A DNA stretch of 45,959 bases from Myxococcales bacterium (GTDB lineage: Bacteria > Myxococcota_A > Polyangia > Polyangiales > Ga0077539). Of the stretch, positions 14,380 through 22,991 are shown piece after piece. The DNA lies in the NCBI GenBank assembly GCA_013298625.1, contig JAAFIF010000082.1, positions 1 through 45,959 on the forward strand. The letters are read 5' to 3'. Positions within the stretch are counted from its first letter, which is position 1. Each line of letters begins with the position of its first letter. Both the position numbers and the translations under genes were made by a program. The notes beneath the pieces were generated by a model, which was not told where the DNA came from, did not search any database, and saw only the letters and a list, made by a program, of their open reading frames with translations.

Positions 14380-14859
14380 ATGGCCAAGGTTCACGAGTTT
14401 GCGATGGACGACCTCACCGGTCGCCCGATTGATTTCAAGCAGTTCGAAGGCAAGGTCTTGCTGGTGGTGAACACCGCGAGCAAGTGCGGGTTTACGCCGC
14501 AGTACAAGGGCCTCGAGGCGCTGCACAAGAAGCTGCACGACAAGGGGCTCGAGGTGCTCGGGTTTCCGTGCAACCAGTTCGGCAAGCAGGAGCCGGGCGA
14601 AGGCGAAGAGATCGCGACGTTCTGCGAGCGCAACTACGGCGTCTCGTTCACCATGTTCTCGAAGATCGACGTCAACGGCTCCGACGCCGCGCCGCTCTAC
14701 CAGTACCTCAAGCACGAGGCTCCGGGCCTGCTCGGCAGCGAGGCCATCAAATGGAACTTCACGAAGTTCTTGATCGATCGCCAGGGCAAGGTCGTGCGCC
14801 GGTATGCGCCCAACACCACGCCCGAAGAGATCGAGAAGGACATCGTCGCGCTGCTCTGA
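14380..14859 (+). CDS. Glutathione peroxidase family, thioredoxin-type peroxidase
   Basis: The 159-residue thiol peroxidase reduces hydroperoxides. The peroxidatic Cys is C36 in NTASKCGFTPQY. The catalytic Gln is in FPCNQFGKQEPG, and Trp/Asn are in IKWNFTKFLIDRQG. A Cys at C83 (ATFCERNYG) matches the resolving Cys of the thioredoxin-dependent members, so thioredoxin rather than glutathione is the likely reductant. There is no signal peptide, so it is cytosolic. It lies convergent to the thioesterase gene. Confidence 0.93.
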   Translation: MAKVHEFAMDDLTGRPIDFKQFEGKVLLVVNTASKCGFTPQYKGLEALHKKLHDKGLEVLGFPCNQFGKQEPGEGEEIATFCERNYGVSFTMFSKIDVNGSDAAPLYQYLKHEAPGLLGSEAIKWNFTKFLIDRQGKVVRRYAPNTTPEEIEKDIVALL

Positions 14860-14867
14860 GCGACCGT

Positions 14868-15326
14868 TCACCGGGCGGGGCGATCGCGGCGGGGGCCCGA
14901 TAGATCGACGCAGCGGCCGCGAGCGCCGCCGTGGATGCACGCCCGCTCGTGCTCGCTGAGCGGACGAGAGCCGATCCCCTCGGAGTCGATGGCGACGTAG
15001 ACGGTCTCGACCTCGACGAGGAGCACGTCTTCGCCCTCGCGGCGAAACTCAGTGCGGACCGTGAACGAGCTCGTGCCGACGTGCTTGATCCACACGCGCG
15101 CCTCGAGGACGTCGTCGAAGCGCGCGGGGCTGCGCCACTGCGTCACCTGCTTGACCAGGCGGGTGTCGAGCGTCTCGGTCGCGGTCGTGACCGAGAAGAG
15201 CGCGCAGAAGAGCTCTCCGGCGACCATATCCGTGTACTCGCCGTAGCGAGAGTTGAACACGATGCGCTGCGCGTCGACCTCGGCGAAGCGCACGCGAAAC
15301 AGGCAGCGAAACGGCTCATCGCTCAT
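14868..15326 (-). CDS. Acyl-CoA thioesterase, hotdog (4HBT) fold
   Basis: The 152-residue protein has the hotdog pattern with FRVRFAEVDAQRIVFNSRYGEYTDM near residue 9. In it Asp18 corresponds to the catalytic Asp of the 4-hydroxybenzoyl-CoA/YbgC group, and the following Tyr/Asn helix fits. WRSPARFDDVLEARVWIKHV is the central strand region. It should hydrolyse an acyl-CoA of unknown chain. Its ATG overlaps the stop of the upstream YfhO-like gene by four bases, making it the last gene of a tightly coupled four-gene operon. Confidence 0.85.
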   Translation of the reverse strand: MSDEPFRCLFRVRFAEVDAQRIVFNSRYGEYTDMVAGELFCALFSVTTATETLDTRLVKQVTQWRSPARFDDVLEARVWIKHVGTSSFTVRTEFRREGEDVLLVEVETVYVAIDSEGIGSRPLSEHERACIHGGARGRCVDLSGPRRDRPAR

Positions 15327-17170
15327 GGGGTTGTCTCTTCTGCGGGCTTCGACAGCAGCGCGGTTCGCAGCGAGCGCGCCCACGCGCGGGCCCAGCGCGC
15401 AGAAGCGTACGCGCCGAACGCGAGCAGCGCGAGGAGGGTCACGAGCGAGACCGCGACCGACGCTTGCAGCGCGCGATCGACGAAGCGCAGCACGAGGCGG
15501 TGGCGTCCGGCGGGGACGTCGACGGCGAGCAGACGCTCGTGAGAGACGACCGTTCCGACGCTGGCGCGCCAGTGGCTGTGGTGGTTCTGGTTGACGATCA
15601 CTCGCGCGCGGCGCGAGGCGTTCACGTCGAGCACGATCTCGTTGGGCGACCACGAGACGCGGCGCACCGTCGCGCTGGCGGGGTCTTGCGCGAACTCTTC
15701 TTGCGGCAGATCGCCGCGCAGCGCGGGCGACTCGGGCACTGGGATGCCCGTGATGCAGTAGATCGAGCCCATGTTGATCGACGGAAACACGTGTCCGTCG
15801 CGGCGGTTTCCGCGGTGCTGGCGAAACTGCTGCTCGAAGCGCACCGGCGGCTCGAAGCTGTAGAGCACCGTGGCGTACGAGGGCGCGCAGCGCTTGGCGA
15901 GGTCCGCGAAGCGAGGGCCGAACAGCGCGGCGACGAAGAGCGTTCCGCACAGCACGAATGCGTAGCGGAGGGCGACAGGCAGCTCGTGTGCGCTCTTGCG
16001 AGCGAGCAGCGAGGCGAGCAGCTTCGGGATGAAATCTTCGATCGCCGTGATGGTGCGCGCCGCAGAGAGCGACACGAACAAGAACACCAGGATGATGTGG
16101 CGCTCGGGCGAGCGGAGCTGCTTGAACAGCGGGACTTGCTTGATCAAGTGATAGGGCGAGAGCGGATCGAAATCGCCCATCGCCATCACGAAGAAGAAGC
16201 CGATCGCGATCGTGAAGATCACCGACCAGCGGTCGCGAGTCAGCGGAGCGAGGCCAGCGAGCACGAGCACTGGGATGTGCAGCACCGTGAAGTTGCTGAG
16301 GACCATCCCGGCTTGAAACTGTTCGACGGGGTTCCACGTGCGGCTGAACTGCTTGAGAAAGAGCATCAGCGGGATGAACTTTGCGCACGCGAGCAGCGCG
16401 AAGATGACGCCGAGCACGATCGCGCTCTCGAAGGGCTTTCGCCACTGGCCCGGCCCGCGCTTCGCGTACGACACGGACAACGACAGCGTGAGCACGCCGA
16501 CGAGCATCAGCGTGTACGGCGCGGGGTACGTCCCTGCGCTCAAGAAGATCCACGCGAGAAAAAACCCGCCGAGCAGGCGATACGCTGGCCGCTCGACGCC
16601 GACGATCAGGCACCAGCCGACCCAAGGCATCAGGCCGAACCCGACGATGAAGTTGAAGAACCCGTTCGAGATCCAGAGCGGAAAGATGGTGTTCAGCCCG
16701 TACACGCCCGCCGCGCACATCGCCGCGAAGCCCGACGACCCCGAGGCGCGCGCGAGCCGAAAGGCCCCCTCGGCCGCGAGGACCATCCCGAGAATCACTG
16801 AGAAATGCCTGGCGATTCCCACGTCGAAGAACAGCCGCAGGAGGTTGTCCGGCGCGAAGAAGATGTCCTCAGGCGCCGCGACGCCCAGGGTGCCGCCGCA
16901 CCAATACGGGTTCCACGCGGGCAGCTGGTGGTAGCGAAGGACCGTGAGCTTGTTGGCCGACTCCCACGTGTAGAACTGGTGGTCGTCCATGTACTCGAGC
17001 AGATTGCGCGGGTTCTGAAAGAGCCACGGGACGAGCTCGTGGATCACCGCGAGAAACAGCGCGAGCCGAAGCCACACGACGGAGAAGAGCCAGTCGGTCC
17101 AGCGCTCGCCGCTCGGAGAGAGCGGGTGCACCACGAGGGCGTCGGCAGGGGCGTTGTTCGCCTTCATCAC
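15323..17170 (-). CDS. YfhO-like polytopic membrane protein
   Basis: The 615-residue protein has about a dozen hydrophobic segments between residues 30 and 430, then a soluble C-terminal domain and a last membrane helix near residue 570. PAWNPYWCGGTLGVAAPED in the first outer loop, followed by long loops and RSPERHIILVFLF, is characteristic of YfhO-type GT-C-like proteins that may transfer sugars onto envelope polymers. The start ATG (a second ATG follows directly) overlaps the stop of the previous gene. No sugar donor can be predicted. Confidence 0.8.
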   Translation of the reverse strand: MMKANNAPADALVVHPLSPSGERWTDWLFSVVWLRLALFLAVIHELVPWLFQNPRNLLEYMDDHQFYTWESANKLTVLRYHQLPAWNPYWCGGTLGVAAPEDIFFAPDNLLRLFFDVGIARHFSVILGMVLAAEGAFRLARASGSSGFAAMCAAGVYGLNTIFPLWISNGFFNFIVGFGLMPWVGWCLIVGVERPAYRLLGGFFLAWIFLSAGTYPAPYTLMLVGVLTLSLSVSYAKRGPGQWRKPFESAIVLGVIFALLACAKFIPLMLFLKQFSRTWNPVEQFQAGMVLSNFTVLHIPVLVLAGLAPLTRDRWSVIFTIAIGFFFVMAMGDFDPLSPYHLIKQVPLFKQLRSPERHIILVFLFVSLSAARTITAIEDFIPKLLASLLARKSAHELPVALRYAFVLCGTLFVAALFGPRFADLAKRCAPSYATVLYSFEPPVRFEQQFRQHRGNRRDGHVFPSINMGSIYCITGIPVPESPALRGDLPQEEFAQDPASATVRRVSWSPNEIVLDVNASRRARVIVNQNHHSHWRASVGTVVSHERLLAVDVPAGRHRLVLRFVDRALQASVAVSLVTLLALLAFGAYASARWARAWARSLRTALLSKPAEETTP

Positions 17171-17697
17171 TCGCTCCTCAGCGAGATGGGCTCGCTCGTC
17201 GCGCGCAGCGGCTCACCGTCGGGGCCGGGCCATCGCTCGCGGATGCCTTCGTCGAGCACGAGGTACATCTGCGTGAGCGTGAGCCGGTAGCGCGCCGCGA
17301 CCTCCCTCGCCCGCGCGCGCTGCACGTACCCGAGGTCGTCTTCGCGCGACCACGCGTGGCCACCCCAAGTGTTCATCGTAATGGCCCTTCGACGCTCGTT
17401 GATTTCGGCGTCCGCGAGCTCGCGAAACACGTCGCGGCGAACGGTCTCGGTCATGCCGAAGCGCTCGTTGCCGCGGCGCTGCGGCACCGGCGGCGGCTCT
17501 GGCGTACGCGCCATCGGCCCGAGCGTCTGCTTCACGGTCCGCCAGAGAACGGCCATCCCGACGAGGTTGGCGCTCGCGATCAGCACCAGCGCCAGCGCGC
17601 TCTTCGGCGGCGCGCCATCCGGAGCCCAAGCGCGCAGCGTCGTCGCGAGCGTCGCGATCGCCGCGCGCAAGCCTGCCCGTGTAAACAGCGCGCTCAT
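17167..17697 (-). CDS. Small membrane-anchored protein of unknown function
   Basis: The 176-residue protein has one membrane helix (about residues 33-53, SALALVLIASANLVGMAVLW). A polar tail follows that contains PEPPPVPQRRGNERFG and a predicted helical region RRDVFRELADAEINERRRA. I recognise no family. It overlaps by four bases with both the upstream discoidin-like gene and the downstream YfhO-like gene, so it probably belongs to the same envelope process. Confidence 0.75.
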   Translation of the reverse strand: MSALFTRAGLRAAIATLATTLRAWAPDGAPPKSALALVLIASANLVGMAVLWRTVKQTLGPMARTPEPPPVPQRRGNERFGMTETVRRDVFRELADAEINERRRAITMNTWGGHAWSREDDLGYVQRARAREVAARYRLTLTQMYLVLDEGIRERWPGPDGEPLRATSEPISLRSE

Positions 17698-18581
17698 CGA
17701 ACCTTCACCTCGCTCAGACCGCCGCCGAGATCGTGAAACGTCCGGATGTTGATTCGAATGCGGTCGAGCGGCTCGCGCACTGGGATGGCGACGCGCGTGA
17801 CGTTGGCGGTGTTGACCGTGGCGCGCATCGAGACGTCCAACGAGCGCACGAGGCGAGCGCCCGAGTAGAGCTCGACCGTGGTGTCAGCCGCGCCGTAGTG
17901 CGAGAGGTTTTGCACGTTGGTCATCTCGAGCGTCGAGACGCGACGGCGGTCGAAGCTGACCTCGAGCCAACCAGGCGTCCCGTCGGGCAAGAGCCAGTTC
18001 GTCGCGACGTAGCCGTCCGTCGCGTTGGTGTGGATGTATTGCGCTCCGAACGTGCTCGACGCGCGAGGCGTGAGCTTCACCACGCGCGACTGCTGCCAGC
18101 CGACGACCGCGGCGAAGGTGCACACGAACACGACCGCGCCGTTGCGCCGCACGCGCGCGGCGAGCCGACCGCGCTTGTCGATCGACGCGGACTCGGCCCG
18201 AGTCAGCACGCGCGAGCTCTCTTCGAGCGCGGAGTCGAGCGCGGCGACTCTCTCGGGCGATAGCTCTTCGTCGAGCGCGGGCTCTTCGCTCGCCGCGAGC
18301 GAAGGCAGGGCGCGCAGCATCGGCTCGAGCGCAGGCCACTCTTCTCGCGCGCTCGAGAGCGACGCGAGCGCGAGGGCCAAGAGCCGCTCGGCCTCGGCGC
18401 GGTGGCCGGACTGCGCGAGCGCTTGTGCGGCGCGCACGCGTTGCGCGCCCAGGCGCAGCGCGCGAGCGGCGGCAGGCTGCGCCTCGCCGAGGGCGCTCGC
18501 AACGCGCTCCCCCTCGCGCAGCGTGAAGAACTCACGCAGCTCGTCGAACGCCGAAAACACGGTCGATCCGCGGTCGCTCAT
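17694..18581 (-). CDS. Membrane protein with C-terminal discoidin (F5/8 type C)-like domain
   Basis: The 295-residue protein starts MSDRGSTVFSAFDELREFF. It has an Ala/Leu/Glu-rich helical N-terminal half, one membrane helix near residue 160 (AVVFVCTFAAVVGW) and a C-terminal beta domain. That domain resembles F5/8 type C modules: NATDGYVATNWLLPDG, WLEVSFDRRRVSTLEMTNVQ and a final IRINIRTFHDLGGGLSEVKV strand. Such domains bind carbohydrates or peptidoglycan. It is the first gene of the four-gene operon. The start gives a four-base overlap at its 3' end with the next gene. Confidence 0.75.
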   Translation of the reverse strand: MSDRGSTVFSAFDELREFFTLREGERVASALGEAQPAAARALRLGAQRVRAAQALAQSGHRAEAERLLALALASLSSAREEWPALEPMLRALPSLAASEEPALDEELSPERVAALDSALEESSRVLTRAESASIDKRGRLAARVRRNGAVVFVCTFAAVVGWQQSRVVKLTPRASSTFGAQYIHTNATDGYVATNWLLPDGTPGWLEVSFDRRRVSTLEMTNVQNLSHYGAADTTVELYSGARLVRSLDVSMRATVNTANVTRVAIPVREPLDRIRINIRTFHDLGGGLSEVKVR

Positions 18582-18634
18582 GCGCCGTGCGTATAGCGGA
18601 ATTCGGCGACAACGGGGAGTGCCAGCCGCGCCCT

Positions 18635-20389
18635 TTACGGTCCGCAGCCGCTCGCCGAGCAGCTCTGCCCAGCGGGGCACACGTCGCCGCACGAGAGGCA
18701 GTTGGCGTTCGTTCCGAGCGCGAGCTCGCAGCCGTCCGCGACGTTTCGATTGCAGTCGCCCCAGCCGCGGTCGCACGAGGCGATGGCGCACGCTCGCCCG
18801 GCGCACGTCGCCGTTGCGTTGGCGGGCGCGCACGCCCGGCCGCACATCCCACAGTTCGACAGCTCGTTGAGGGTCGATTCGCAGCCGTCGGCCTCGACGC
18901 GATTGCAGTCGGCGAACCCTGCGTTGCAGCGAAACCCGCAGGCCGAGGACGCGCACGTCGGCGTCGAGTTGGGGCGCGTCGTGCATGCGACGCCGCACGC
19001 CCCGCAGTGGTTCGGGCTGGTCGTGGTGTTGATCTCGCAGCCGTCCATCGGCATGCCGTTGCAGTTGCCCCAGCCGGGGTCGCACGCGCCCAATCGGCAC
19101 GCGCCGCTCTCGCAGCTCGAGGACGCGCGAGGGCGCGTGCAGTTGATGTTGCATCCGCCGCAGTGAAGCTGGGCGATTCTCGTGTCGACCTCGCATCCGT
19201 TGCGCGCGATGCCGTCGCAGCTCGCCCAGCCCATCGCGCAGGTCCCGAAGCCGCAGCTGCCGGCGCCGCAGACCGCGGTGGCGTTGAGCGGCGCGCAGGT
19301 GGCGCCGCAGGCTCCGCAGTGGGCGAGGCTCACGCGGGTGTCGACCTCGCAGCCGTTGCCAGGGATGCGATCGCAGTCGCCGAAGCCCGCGTTGCAGCTC
19401 GAAAACGAGCACGCGCCCGCCTGGCAGCGTGCGGTCGCGTTGGGCGTCGCGCACGTCGCGCCGCAGGCCCCGCAGTGCGCCGTGGACGTGCGCAGGTCGA
19501 CCTCGCATCCGTCGAGCGGATTTCCATTGCAGTCTCCGAACCCAGCGGAGCACGTGACGACGCGGCACGCTCCGGCTTCGCAGCGCGCGGTCGCGGTGTT
19601 GCGCGGCGCGCACACGGCGTTGCACGCGCCGCAGTGGCTGGTGTTGGTCGCGACGTCGACGCAGTCCATTCCGCATCGGGTCGAGCCCCCGCTGCAGCCG
19701 TCGCTGCAGCCGAGGGTGCGGCCCGCGCAGAACGGCGTCGCGCCAGAGCACGCCGCGCCGCAGCCCGTGCAGTTCGCAGCCGAGCCCAGCGTCACTTCGC
19801 AGCCGTTGGACGGGTTGCGATCGCAGTCCGCGAAGCCCTCGTTGCACGTCGCGATCGCGCACGCGCCCGCGACGCACGCCGCGGTCGCGTTGGCGAGCGC
19901 GCATCGTTGGTCGCAGGCTCCGCAGTGGTCGCGGTTCGTCTGCACATCGACGCACGAGCCCGCGCACCGCGTTTGTCCTGCAGAACAGCCGGTCGCGCAC
20001 TGCCGCGTGAGCCCGTCGCACACCGGCGTCGCGCCCTCGCAGCGGGTGCCGCAGGCGCCGCAGCGCAGGTCGGTGTCGAGGCGCGCTTCGCACCCGTTGC
20101 CCTCGTTGCCGTCGCAGTCGCCGAAGCCGTCGTTGCAACGCGCGACGCCGCACGCGCCGTCGTTGCAGCGCGGGGTCGCGTTGGCCACAGCGCAGCTGTT
20201 GCCGCAGGAGCCGCAGTGCAGCGGGTCCATGCGCAGCGAGACGCACTGGGTGCCGCAGCGAACGAAATCCGACCCGCAAGGGCCGCCATCGTCGAGCGCT
20301 CCGTCCATGAGCGACGCGTCCGAGCGAGCGGGCGCGTGCGAGAGCGTGCACGCCCCGAGGGACAGCGCCGCGATCAGTGCGATTCGCAT
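18635..20389 (-). CDS. Cys-rich repeat lipoprotein, copy A
   Basis: The 584-residue protein begins MRIALIAALSLGACTL, a lipoprotein signal. After a short Asp-rich linker the body is a tandem array of about ten units of roughly 45 residues. Each carries the patterns CGACGxxC, NATAxC, GxC and GFGDCDxxxxNGCE. Most Cys pair within each unit by inspection, so a disulfide-stabilised rod on the cell surface is likely. Proteins of this type are common in Myxococcota and have no known function. A paralogue lies directly upstream. The long antisense ORFs here are by-products of the repetitive GC-rich sequence. Confidence 0.88.
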   Translation of the reverse strand: MRIALIAALSLGACTLSHAPARSDASLMDGALDDGGPCGSDFVRCGTQCVSLRMDPLHCGSCGNSCAVANATPRCNDGACGVARCNDGFGDCDGNEGNGCEARLDTDLRCGACGTRCEGATPVCDGLTRQCATGCSAGQTRCAGSCVDVQTNRDHCGACDQRCALANATAACVAGACAIATCNEGFADCDRNPSNGCEVTLGSAANCTGCGAACSGATPFCAGRTLGCSDGCSGGSTRCGMDCVDVATNTSHCGACNAVCAPRNTATARCEAGACRVVTCSAGFGDCNGNPLDGCEVDLRTSTAHCGACGATCATPNATARCQAGACSFSSCNAGFGDCDRIPGNGCEVDTRVSLAHCGACGATCAPLNATAVCGAGSCGFGTCAMGWASCDGIARNGCEVDTRIAQLHCGGCNINCTRPRASSSCESGACRLGACDPGWGNCNGMPMDGCEINTTTSPNHCGACGVACTTRPNSTPTCASSACGFRCNAGFADCNRVEADGCESTLNELSNCGMCGRACAPANATATCAGRACAIASCDRGWGDCNRNVADGCELALGTNANCLSCGDVCPAGQSCSASGCGP

Positions 20390-20442
20390 GAGATTCACCT
20401 CACCAATGCCGCGCCGTTGGAGGCGCCCTAGCCGCGCGAGAG

Positions 20443-21993
20443 TCATTGGCAGACTCCGCCGTTGCATGTGCGCGGAGCGGCGCACCGTGCGTTGCACGCG
20501 CCGCAGTGCGCGCTCGACGAAGCGAGGTCGACCTCGCAGCCGTTGCTGCGGTTGCCGTCGCAGTCGGCGAAGGGAGCCTGGCACGCGCGGTAGTCGCATC
20601 GGCCCGCGGAGCACACGGCGATCGCGTTCGGGACGACGCACGCCGCGCCGCACGCGCCGCAGTGCGAGAGCGACGTCGCGATGGGGGTCTCGCAGCCGTT
20701 GCCCGCGACGCGGTCGCAGTCGCCGAAGCCCGCGTCGCATCGGCCGTAGCCGCAGCGTCCAGCGGCGCACATGGGCGTGGCGTTGATGGGTCGGCAGGCG
20801 TTTCCGCAGGCGCCGCAGTGGGCGGGGCTCGTCGAGAGCGGGGTCTCGCAGCCGTTGCTGGCGACGCGGTCGCAGTCGCCGAACTCCGCGCTGCACGACG
20901 AGTATCCACAAGCAGAGCCGGCGCAGACCGCGACCGCGTTGGCCGGCGCGCACGCGCGTCCGCAGGCGCCGCAGCTCGAGAGGGACGAGCGCGTGTCGAC
21001 CTCGCAGCCGTTGCTCGCGTCGCGATCGCAATCGACGAACCCTGGCAGGCACGCGCCGAGCGCGCACACGCCCGCGGCGCAGCGGGCGGTGGCGTTGGCG
21101 AAGGCGCAGCGTCGGTCGCAGGCGCCGCAGTGCTCGACGTCGCGCTCGCGGTCGACGCAGAGCGAGCCGCAGCGGGTCGTGGGCGCCGCGCAGCCTCCAG
21201 TGCAGCGGCGCGCGACGAGGTCGCACACAGGCGCGGCTGCGTCGCACCGATCGCCGCATCGGGCGCAGTGCTCCGCGGTCGAGAGCGCGGTCTCGCACCC
21301 GTTGGCGGCGACCCCGTCACAGTCTGCGTAGCCATCGACACAGGACGCGAGCGTGCAGCGGCCGGCGTCGCAGCGCGCGTTGCCGTTGGCAAACGAGCAC
21401 GCTCGGCCGCAGCCGCCGCAGTGCTCGATGCTCGCTGTCGAATCGACGCAGATCGGGCCGCAGCGAGCGAGGCCCGCCGCGCAGCCCGTAACGCACTCGC
21501 CGCGGACGTCGTCGCAGAACGGGCGCGCGGCATCGCAGGTGATCCCGCAGCGGCCGCAGTTGAGCGTCGAGCCGAGCCACGATTCGCAGCCGTCGTCCGC
21601 GCTGGAGTTGCAGTCGCCGAAGCCCGTCTCGCAGGTGCCGACGCGACACGCGCCGATCGAGCACCGCGCGCTCGATCGGGGGACCGCGCAGACGCGTCCG
21701 CACTCGCCACAGTTGGTGAGGTCCTCCGAGAGCGCGACGCAACGGCCGCCGCAGAGCGCTTGTCCCGCGGGACAGGGCGCCGGGCTCGCGGCGTCGAGCG
21801 GAGCGGCGTCGACCGCGACGCGATCGGGCGCGAGGACGTCGAGCGCGGTGACGTCCACGGCCCCGTCTGAGCGTGCGTCGAGGGCAGTCCGGTCGAGCGC
21901 TGCGTCGCGCGGCGCGTCGCTGATGCGGCCCGCGCAGGCAGCGAGGAGCGCGGCGATCGGCGCGAGCGATGCGATAGGAGACCGGGCGAGCAC
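20443..21993 (-). CDS. Cys-rich repeat lipoprotein, copy B
   Basis: The product is about 516 residues if started at GTG 21993, which gives VLARSPIASLAPIAALLAAC, a good lipoprotein signal. An ATG at 22078-22080 would lengthen it by 29 residues and overlap the divergent gene. An Asp/Ala-rich linker (residues about 20-75) precedes around nine Cys-rich units of the same CGxCGxxC ... DCDxxxxNGCE type as copy A. The end of copy B and the start of copy A are 53 bases apart, so they are probably cotranscribed. A cell-surface location is inferred. Confidence 0.85.
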   Translation of the reverse strand: MLARSPIASLAPIAALLAACAGRISDAPRDAALDRTALDARSDGAVDVTALDVLAPDRVAVDAAPLDAASPAPCPAGQALCGGRCVALSEDLTNCGECGRVCAVPRSSARCSIGACRVGTCETGFGDCNSSADDGCESWLGSTLNCGRCGITCDAARPFCDDVRGECVTGCAAGLARCGPICVDSTASIEHCGGCGRACSFANGNARCDAGRCTLASCVDGYADCDGVAANGCETALSTAEHCARCGDRCDAAAPVCDLVARRCTGGCAAPTTRCGSLCVDRERDVEHCGACDRRCAFANATARCAAGVCALGACLPGFVDCDRDASNGCEVDTRSSLSSCGACGRACAPANAVAVCAGSACGYSSCSAEFGDCDRVASNGCETPLSTSPAHCGACGNACRPINATPMCAAGRCGYGRCDAGFGDCDRVAGNGCETPIATSLSHCGACGAACVVPNAIAVCSAGRCDYRACQAPFADCDGNRSNGCEVDLASSSAHCGACNARCAAPRTCNGGVCQ

Positions 21994-22059
21994 AGCGCGG
22001 AGGATCGTCGCACGGAGGGGCCCGCGATGGGACGTCCGAACGTCGCGCTTCGTGCTTGA

Positions 22060-22905
22060 ATGGCGCTCGTCGTGACCCATCGTGTGCTCTGCTTCGCGCT
22101 GTGCGCCGCGGTCGTTTCGTGCCGCGATCCCTCTCCTTCTGCTGGTCAGTTGAATACTGGTGCGCGCGTGGTCGCTGCTCCGCCGACCCAGCCGCCGCCG
22201 CCAGAGAACCGCCCTGTGCCACCGAGTGAAGCGCCGTCGGCGCCGCCGGTTGCGGGGCGATCGGAGTTCGTCGAGCTGCTGGTCGGTCCGGATCCAGGAC
22301 CCGCGGGCCGGATCGCGATCGTGGCGCTGCACGGGCTCGGCGACACGCCAGAGAACTTCTCGAACTGGCTGAGGGCGGCGCCGATCTCTGCGCGGGTGTT
22401 GGTGGTGCGCGCGCCCGAGACGTACGGCGGCGGCAACGCCTGGTGGCAGCCCGGCGGCGACGAGGCGACGGTGGCGCGCGGGATCGATCGGGCGGCGCGG
22501 GTCGTGAAAGAGCGGCTCGAGAGCAAGCTCGGCGCCTCGACGATGTGCGGGACGCCGATCGTGCTCGGGTTTTCGCAGGGCGCGATGGTCTCCTTCGCGA
22601 TCGCCGCGCGGGGCGAGATGAGCGTGCGGTTGGTCGTTCCGATCGCGGGGCGATTGCCGGTCGAGAACCGTGGTGTGACGAGGCCCGCGGGCAGCCGGCC
22701 CCGCGTGCGAGCGATGCACGGAGACGCCGACGAGCGCATCGGGATCGCGGCTGGGCGCAGCACGGTCGAGGCGCTGGCGCGGCAAGGCGTGGACGCCACG
22801 CTGCGCAGCTTCGCGGGCGTCGGGCACTCGATCCCCGACGAGGTGCGCGCGGCGGTGTTCGACGAGATCACCAGGGCGGCGACAGAGATGGGCTGCGGAC
22901 GGTGA
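22060..22905 (+). CDS. Carboxylesterase/phospholipase-type alpha/beta-hydrolase lipoprotein
   Basis: The 281-residue protein has a lipoprotein signal (VLCFALCAAVVSC), a Pro-rich linker to about residue 60 and a small-esterase domain. VALHGLGDTPENFSNWL is the oxyanion region. LGFSQGAMVSF carries the nucleophile Ser172. HGDADERIG carries the Asp and GVGHSIPDEV carries His256. The arrangement matches the YpfH/carboxylesterase 2 family, so an ester or lysophospholipid substrate is plausible. It is divergent from Cys-rich copy B and is followed by the CoA-transferase gene after 86 bases. Confidence 0.87.
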   Translation: MALVVTHRVLCFALCAAVVSCRDPSPSAGQLNTGARVVAAPPTQPPPPENRPVPPSEAPSAPPVAGRSEFVELLVGPDPGPAGRIAIVALHGLGDTPENFSNWLRAAPISARVLVVRAPETYGGGNAWWQPGGDEATVARGIDRAARVVKERLESKLGASTMCGTPIVLGFSQGAMVSFAIAARGEMSVRLVVPIAGRLPVENRGVTRPAGSRPRVRAMHGDADERIGIAAGRSTVEALARQGVDATLRSFAGVGHSIPDEVRAAVFDEITRAATEMGCGR

Positions 22906-22991
22906 GCAGCGCGCCGCGTGCGCGATCGGCGCGGGGTTTGCGCTAGCGATTTTTCTCGCGTTCCGTTCATTCTGGGCAGCGAGGAAATCCG

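Noticed and set aside
18587..20431. 614-codon plus-strand ORF opposite Cys-rich lipoprotein A
   Set aside because: Mirror of the repetitive codons of the true gene; the product is low-complexity Ala/Arg with no signal or motif.
18635..21993. Regular short repeats that could suggest a CRISPR array
   Set aside because: The repeats are imperfect, in frame and encode Cys-rich protein units; there are no uniform direct repeats with unique spacers and no cas genes.
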